Assembly: GCA_001626655.1 (NCBI GenBank)
Contig: LUOC01000229.1
Span: 1 to 7,494 of the forward strand
Length of the DNA: 7,494 nt
DNA from: Fidelibacterota bacterium REDSEA-S14_B6
GTDB taxonomy: Bacteria; Fidelibacterota; Marinisomatia; Marinisomatales; S15-B10
Direction of reading: 5' to 3'
Position numbers and translations under genes: made by a program. The first letter of the stretch is position 1. Every line of letters begins with the position of its first letter. A model generated the notes under the pieces. The model searched no databases. It was not told the DNA's origin and saw nothing but the letters and a program-made list of their open reading frames with translations. Shown here piece by piece: positions 3,683 to 7,494 of the stretch.

Positions 3683-5383
3683 ATGGCCACCTGGAAACTG
3701 AAAGAACCCGATCCCGCCGTCGTCGCTCGACTGGCCGACGAATTCAAGACATCAGAGATTATCGCCCGAGTTCTCGCCTCCCGCGGCGTGGAGTCCCTTG
3801 CAGAGTCGAGGGCCTTTTTCAGTCCTGATCTCGCCAACCTGAACGACCCTTTCCTGATGAAGGATATGGAGAAGGCTGCCGAGCTTGTGAAATCACAAGT
3901 CGAGGATGGGAAGAAGGTTTTCATTTTCGGCGATTACGACGTAGACGGCACCACAGGATCGGCGGCACTTTATCTGTTCCTGAAAGGGATCGGCTGTGAC
4001 GCGAAAGTTTACATTCCCGATAGAATCACCGAGGGATATGGTCTTTCTCAGACTGGGATTGACACTGCGGCCGATTGGGGCGCCGCCCTGCTGATCAGTT
4101 GCGACTGCGGCATCAATGCCACAGAGGAGGTCGCCTACGCCAAGTCTCGAAATCTGCAAGTGATCATCACGGACCATCACACGCCTGACGAGAGGCTCCC
4201 GGCCGCCGATGCAATCCTCAATCCCAAGCAGTCCGACTGCAGATATCCGTTCAAGGGTCTCTGCGGCGGGGCTGTGGTCTTTAAAATGATGCAGGCAGTT
4301 GGAAGACTGTTGGATGTTGACGAAGAGGAAGTCTTCCGACATCTCGACCTTATCACGCTTGGAACCGCCGCCGATATAGTCCCTCTCACGGATGAAAACC
4401 GTGTGATCGTGTCCCACGGCCTTGATCGACTGGCGCATACGGAAAAGCCCGGACTTCGGGCACTGCTGGAGGTGAGCGGACTCGGCGGGAAGTCCCTGAC
4501 CGTTGGGAGACTTCTCTTTCGGGCGGCGCCAAGAATTAACGCCGCAGGACGCCTCGGAGATGCAAACCGCGCCGTTCGGATGCTCACCACAGAAAGCGTT
4601 TCCGAAGCTGAGAAACTCGCCGGAGAACTGGACGATGAGAACAGAGAGCGGCAGGAGATACAACAGTCGATCGTTGATGACGCCGTTCGGAAGGTGAATG
4701 CCGAAATCGATCTTGAGAAAGAGAGAGCGATCGTGCTCTGGGACGAGGCGTGGCACGAGGGGGTCATCGGAATCGTGGCATCGAAGATTAAGGAGGTGTA
4801 CCATCGGCCTGCCGTAATCATTTCGCTGAAAGACGATGCCGGCAAAGGGTCAGCGAGAAGCGTTTCCGGTTTTGACCTGTTCGAAAATCTTACGCTGTGT
4901 AAGGATGTCCTCGACGGTTACGGCGGCCACCCCATGGCGGCGGGACTGACCGTGAGCAGGGAAAAGCTCGAACAGTTTCGAAGCAAGTTCACGTCCCTGG
5001 CCGGGGAGAAACTCGACAGCAGCCAGTTGGTAAACTCGCTTGACATTGAAGGCGAAATGGACTTAAATCACATCGACGGCAGGTTTATGAAATTTCTGGA
5101 AAAGCTCGCCCCCTTCGGTCCCGGAAACATGACCCCAAAATTCATCAGTCGAAATGTGAGTCCGGGCAGAGATCCGAGACTGGTGGGAAAGGATAACGGT
5201 CATCTCAAATTCAAGGCGAAACAGGGGAAGACGAGTTATGACGCCATCGGCTTTAATAAAGCAAATCACTACGAGAAGATGATCAACGGTAAGCCGATCG
5301 ACATCGCCTATGTCGTAGAAGAGAATGAATGGCAGGGTGCCACCTCAATTCAGTTGAACATACGGGACATCAAGCAGGGGTGA
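3683..5383 (+). CDS. recJ: Single-stranded-DNA-specific 5'-3' exonuclease RecJ
   Basis: 566 residues, normal for RecJ. The enzyme degrades single-stranded DNA 5' to 3' in RecFOR recombination, mismatch repair and base-excision repair, using Mn/Mg. DHH domain motifs in order: GDYDVDGTTG (83-92), SCDCGIN (139-145), TDHHTP (163-168, the DHH motif) and GTAADIVPL (227-235). The connecting part has RINAAGRLGDA (284-294). The DHHA1 domain has WHEGVIGIVASKI (357-369), GKGSARS (387-393) and GYGGHPMAAG (412-421). The OB-fold end has LAPFGPGN (475-482). All expected metal ligands appear present. The ATG at 3683 is 13 nt past the rnpB P1 helix and has no ribosome site; the preceding ACTCCTT is complementary to one. 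fabH follows after 1 nt. The function call is secure, the start fairly so. Confidence 0.97.
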   Translation: MATWKLKEPDPAVVARLADEFKTSEIIARVLASRGVESLAESRAFFSPDLANLNDPFLMKDMEKAAELVKSQVEDGKKVFIFGDYDVDGTTGSAALYLFLKGIGCDAKVYIPDRITEGYGLSQTGIDTAADWGAALLISCDCGINATEEVAYAKSRNLQVIITDHHTPDERLPAADAILNPKQSDCRYPFKGLCGGAVVFKMMQAVGRLLDVDEEEVFRHLDLITLGTAADIVPLTDENRVIVSHGLDRLAHTEKPGLRALLEVSGLGGKSLTVGRLLFRAAPRINAAGRLGDANRAVRMLTTESVSEAEKLAGELDDENRERQEIQQSIVDDAVRKVNAEIDLEKERAIVLWDEAWHEGVIGIVASKIKEVYHRPAVIISLKDDAGKGSARSVSGFDLFENLTLCKDVLDGYGGHPMAAGLTVSREKLEQFRSKFTSLAGEKLDSSQLVNSLDIEGEMDLNHIDGRFMKFLEKLAPFGPGNMTPKFISRNVSPGRDPRLVGKDNGHLKFKAKQGKTSYDAIGFNKANHYEKMINGKPIDIAYVVEENEWQGATSIQLNIRDIKQG

Positions 5384-5384
5384 A

Positions 5385-6377
5385 ATGAAAAGAACGAAGA
5401 TTACCGGCGTGGGCCATGCTGTGCCCGAGCGGGTGGTGACCAACGCTGACCTCGAAAAGCTGATGGACACCTCCGATGAATGGATTACCGATCGAAGCGG
5501 CATCAAGGAGCGGCACCACGTGGACGAATCTACGTCTGCCTCGGACCTTGCCATCGATGCTTCAGCCATTGCTCTCGATTCGGCCGGACTTAATCCGGAC
5601 GATGTTGACCTGATCATCTTCTGCACTATCTCCTCCGACTATTTCTTCCCCGGCGGTGCGGTGCAGGTTCAGGAAAAGATGGGGATGAAAAACATCGGCG
5701 CTTTTGATCTGAGGGCCGCCTGCTCCGGATTCGTCTACGGCCTCTCCGTCGCCGATCAGTTTATTCGGACAGGGGCGCATGAAACCATACTGCTCATCGG
5801 CGCCGAGGTTCAGAGCGTGGCGCTAGAGTTCGATACAGAACACAGGCATATGGCAGTCCTTTTCGGTGACGGCGCCGGCGCCGTGATTCTTCAGTCGTCT
5901 GAAAATGGCGACGGCGTTCTCTCCACACATCTCCATTCTGACGGAAAGCATCTACAAGACTTGTGGCTCCCCGCGCCGGGAAGCAAGTACAAACCGTTCA
6001 TGAGCAAGAGGCTGATCGATGACGGTCTTCACACCCCTTTCATGAACGGACGTGAAGTTTTCAAGAATGCCGTTACCCGGTTCCCTGAAGTGATCAATGA
6101 GGCGCTGAAACACAACAACCTCAGCATGGACGACGTTGCACTGGTGATCCCCCATCAGGCGAACCTCCGCATCAGTCAGGCAGTGGCGAAGCGGCTGGGC
6201 GTCGGAATGGACAAAATTTACAGCAATATCCACAAGTACGGAAATACCACTGCCGCCTCCATCCCCATCGCAATGTCTGAGGCGTTGGAAGAAGGGCGGT
6301 TCGGCCCCGGCGATAACATTATTCTCGCCGCATTCGGCGCAGGCTTCACTTGGGGCTCGGCGGCAATCCGCTGGTGA
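5385..6377 (+). CDS. fabH: Beta-ketoacyl-ACP synthase III (FabH)
   Basis: 330 residues, the usual length. FabH condenses an acyl-CoA, usually acetyl-CoA, with malonyl-ACP to start type II fatty-acid synthesis in the cytoplasm. The thiolase-fold catalytic triad is complete: C113 in LRAACSGFVYGL, H257 in VIPHQANLRI and N287 in HKYGNTTAASIPIA. Other family blocks are DTSDEWITDRSGIKER (28-43), FGDGAGAVIL (160-169) and the closing AAFGAGFTWGSAAIRW. The start ATG is 1 nt after the recJ stop, with AGGGG at 5376-5380 as ribosome site, so translation is probably coupled to recJ. The other fab genes are not in view. It could be the main initiator or a paralogue with a different primer; the sequence does not tell. 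Confidence 0.95.
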   Translation: MKRTKITGVGHAVPERVVTNADLEKLMDTSDEWITDRSGIKERHHVDESTSASDLAIDASAIALDSAGLNPDDVDLIIFCTISSDYFFPGGAVQVQEKMGMKNIGAFDLRAACSGFVYGLSVADQFIRTGAHETILLIGAEVQSVALEFDTEHRHMAVLFGDGAGAVILQSSENGDGVLSTHLHSDGKHLQDLWLPAPGSKYKPFMSKRLIDDGLHTPFMNGREVFKNAVTRFPEVINEALKHNNLSMDDVALVIPHQANLRISQAVAKRLGVGMDKIYSNIHKYGNTTAASIPIAMSEALEEGRFGPGDNIILAAFGAGFTWGSAAIRW

Positions 6378-6419
6378 AACAGCCTCACTCCTGTTGAGAG
6401 ACAGTTGTCTTGGTCTCTG

Positions 6420-7494
6420 ATGATTGATTTTTTTCTAAACGAAGAACAGCGGATGCTCCGGGAGATGGTGCGCGATTTCGCTTCCAACGAGATCGCGCCG
6501 GTCGCCGCCGAACTGGATGAAAAAGGTCAGTTCCCGTCAGAAATCATCGCAAAGATGGGTGAACTTGGACTGATGGGCATCCCTTTTCCTGAGACCTACG
6601 GCGGCGCGGGAATGGACTATGTGAGCTATTCCACTGCCGTTTTCGAGATCGGAAAAGTGTGCGCCTCCACGGCGATTACAATGGCGGCCCACACTTCGCT
6701 CGGAATGACACCCATCTATCTCGTCGGCAGTGACGATCAAAGGCGCAAGTACCTCCCCCCTCTCGCATCCGGAGAGATGATCGGCGCTTTCGGGCTGACC
6801 GAAGCCGGCGCCGGCAGTGACGCCGCCGCCACAAAAACAACCGCCGTCAAGGAAGGGAGTGAATGGATCCTGAATGGAGGAAAAGTGTTTACCACCAATG
6901 CAGGTGAGGCGGGAATCATCACGGCTACGGCGAAGGTGATTGAAGATGGCGAGGAGAAGGGCATCGGCGCTTTCATTATTGAAGCGGACAACCCCGGCCT
7001 CAAGATCGGTCCTCCCGAGAAAAAGATGGGATGGAACGCCTCTGACACGCGTCAGATATTTTTCGAGGATATGCGCCTCCCGTCGGAGCAGCTCCTCGGC
7101 GAACCGGCGGAAGGGTTCAGGACATTCCTGAAGACACTGATGACGGGAAGGATCTCAGTGGGAGCGCTCTCCTGCGGCACGGCGGAGGGGGCTTACGAAG
7201 CGGCGCTGAGATACTCCCACGAGCGGGAAGCATTCGGGAAACCTATTCACCGGTTCCAGTCCATCGGCTTCAAACTGTCAGAAATGGCGACAGAAATCGA
7301 GGCGTCGAAACTGCTTGTTTACCAAGCCGCGAAAAAGTATGACGAGGGTCATTCGGTGGTGAGAGAAGCGGCCATGGCAAAACTGTTTGCCTCTGAGACG
7401 GCAATGAGAGCTGCAACCGAGGCGATTCAGGTCTTCGGCGGCTACGGCTACATCAAGGAGTATCCGGCGGAAAGATATTTCCGCGATGCAAAAG
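6420..7494 (+). CDS. Acyl-CoA dehydrogenase (cut by right edge)
   Basis: 358 residues are present of a usual 380 or so. The enzyme is FAD-dependent and forms the alpha-beta double bond of acyl-CoA, passing electrons to ETF; such enzymes serve fatty-acid or branched-chain amino-acid breakdown. Visible parts are the N-terminal helical domain (1-120), FGLTEAGAGSDAA (124-136) and WILNGGKVFTTNA (149-161) for FAD and substrate contacts, the middle beta domain, KMGWNASDT (202-210), REAFGKPIHRFQ (269-280) and GGYGYIKEYPAERYFRD (340-356). The window ends just before the usual IYEGT segment that carries the catalytic Glu in SCAD/MCAD-type members, so activity cannot be confirmed here. The start is ATG 6420, 42 nt after fabH, without a clear ribosome site. 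A 6-bp inverted repeat AGAGAC/GTCTCT (6397-6418) ends two bases before the start. SCAD-like by motif; chain length unknown. Confidence 0.94.
   Translation, partial: MIDFFLNEEQRMLREMVRDFASNEIAPVAAELDEKGQFPSEIIAKMGELGLMGIPFPETYGGAGMDYVSYSTAVFEIGKVCASTAITMAAHTSLGMTPIYLVGSDDQRRKYLPPLASGEMIGAFGLTEAGAGSDAAATKTTAVKEGSEWILNGGKVFTTNAGEAGIITATAKVIEDGEEKGIGAFIIEADNPGLKIGPPEKKMGWNASDTRQIFFEDMRLPSEQLLGEPAEGFRTFLKTLMTGRISVGALSCGTAEGAYEAALRYSHEREAFGKPIHRFQSIGFKLSEMATEIEASKLLVYQAAKKYDEGHSVVREAAMAKLFASETAMRAATEAIQVFGGYGYIKEYPAERYFRDAK

Noticed and set aside
3893..4804. 303-codon open frame antisense to recJ
   Set aside because: A shadow of the recJ reading frame; no ribosome site and no recognisable domain, while recJ motifs on the other strand are unmistakable.

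Overview
The window looks like a chromosomal segment of an uncultured marine-type bacterium of the Fibrobacteres-Chlorobi-Bacteroidetes superphylum. My best guess is Candidatus Marinimicrobia (SAR406), at modest confidence. The basis is a TonB-dependent receptor with an N-terminal carboxypeptidase-regulatory-like domain and a plug resembling receptors of that group, moderate GC, and good AAGGAG-type ribosome sites, which Bacteroidota usually lack. No database search supports this placement. Most of the content is housekeeping. I see no CRISPR array, transposase, integrase or phage gene.

Left part (1-1135). A TonB-dependent receptor on the minus strand runs off the left edge (660 down to 1). 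A 399-nt stretch without a gene follows and carries one minus-strand terminator-like hairpin. Then comes a CAT-anticodon tRNA, probably tRNA-Ile2, with an encoded CCA.

Middle part (1136-2538). A long hairpin lies just after the first tRNA and includes a degenerate copy of that tRNA's 3' half. Next is a small exported protein of unknown function. It converges with, and overlaps by 46 bp, a minus-strand DUF971 gene. Divergent from DUF971 is tRNA-Val(CAC), which is also followed by a degenerate copy of its own 3' half. Two tRNAs showing the same pattern within 1.2 kb is the most unusual signal in the window.

Right part (2539-7494). All features are on the plus strand and tightly packed: a COG1579 coiled-coil/zinc-ribbon protein, the RNase P RNA (rnpB), recJ, fabH and an acyl-CoA dehydrogenase cut by the right edge. 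Gaps are about 20, 13, 1 and 42 nt, so this may be one transcription unit mixing RNA processing, DNA repair and fatty-acid metabolism. The rnpB gene has a 12-bp perfect P1 helix and sits so close to its neighbours that its promoter, if separate, must lie largely inside the upstream gene.

I do not claim a new defence or metabolic system. The points worth a second look are the tRNA 3'-half copies, the hairpin at 1164-1216, the packing of rnpB, and the overlapping convergent gene pair.
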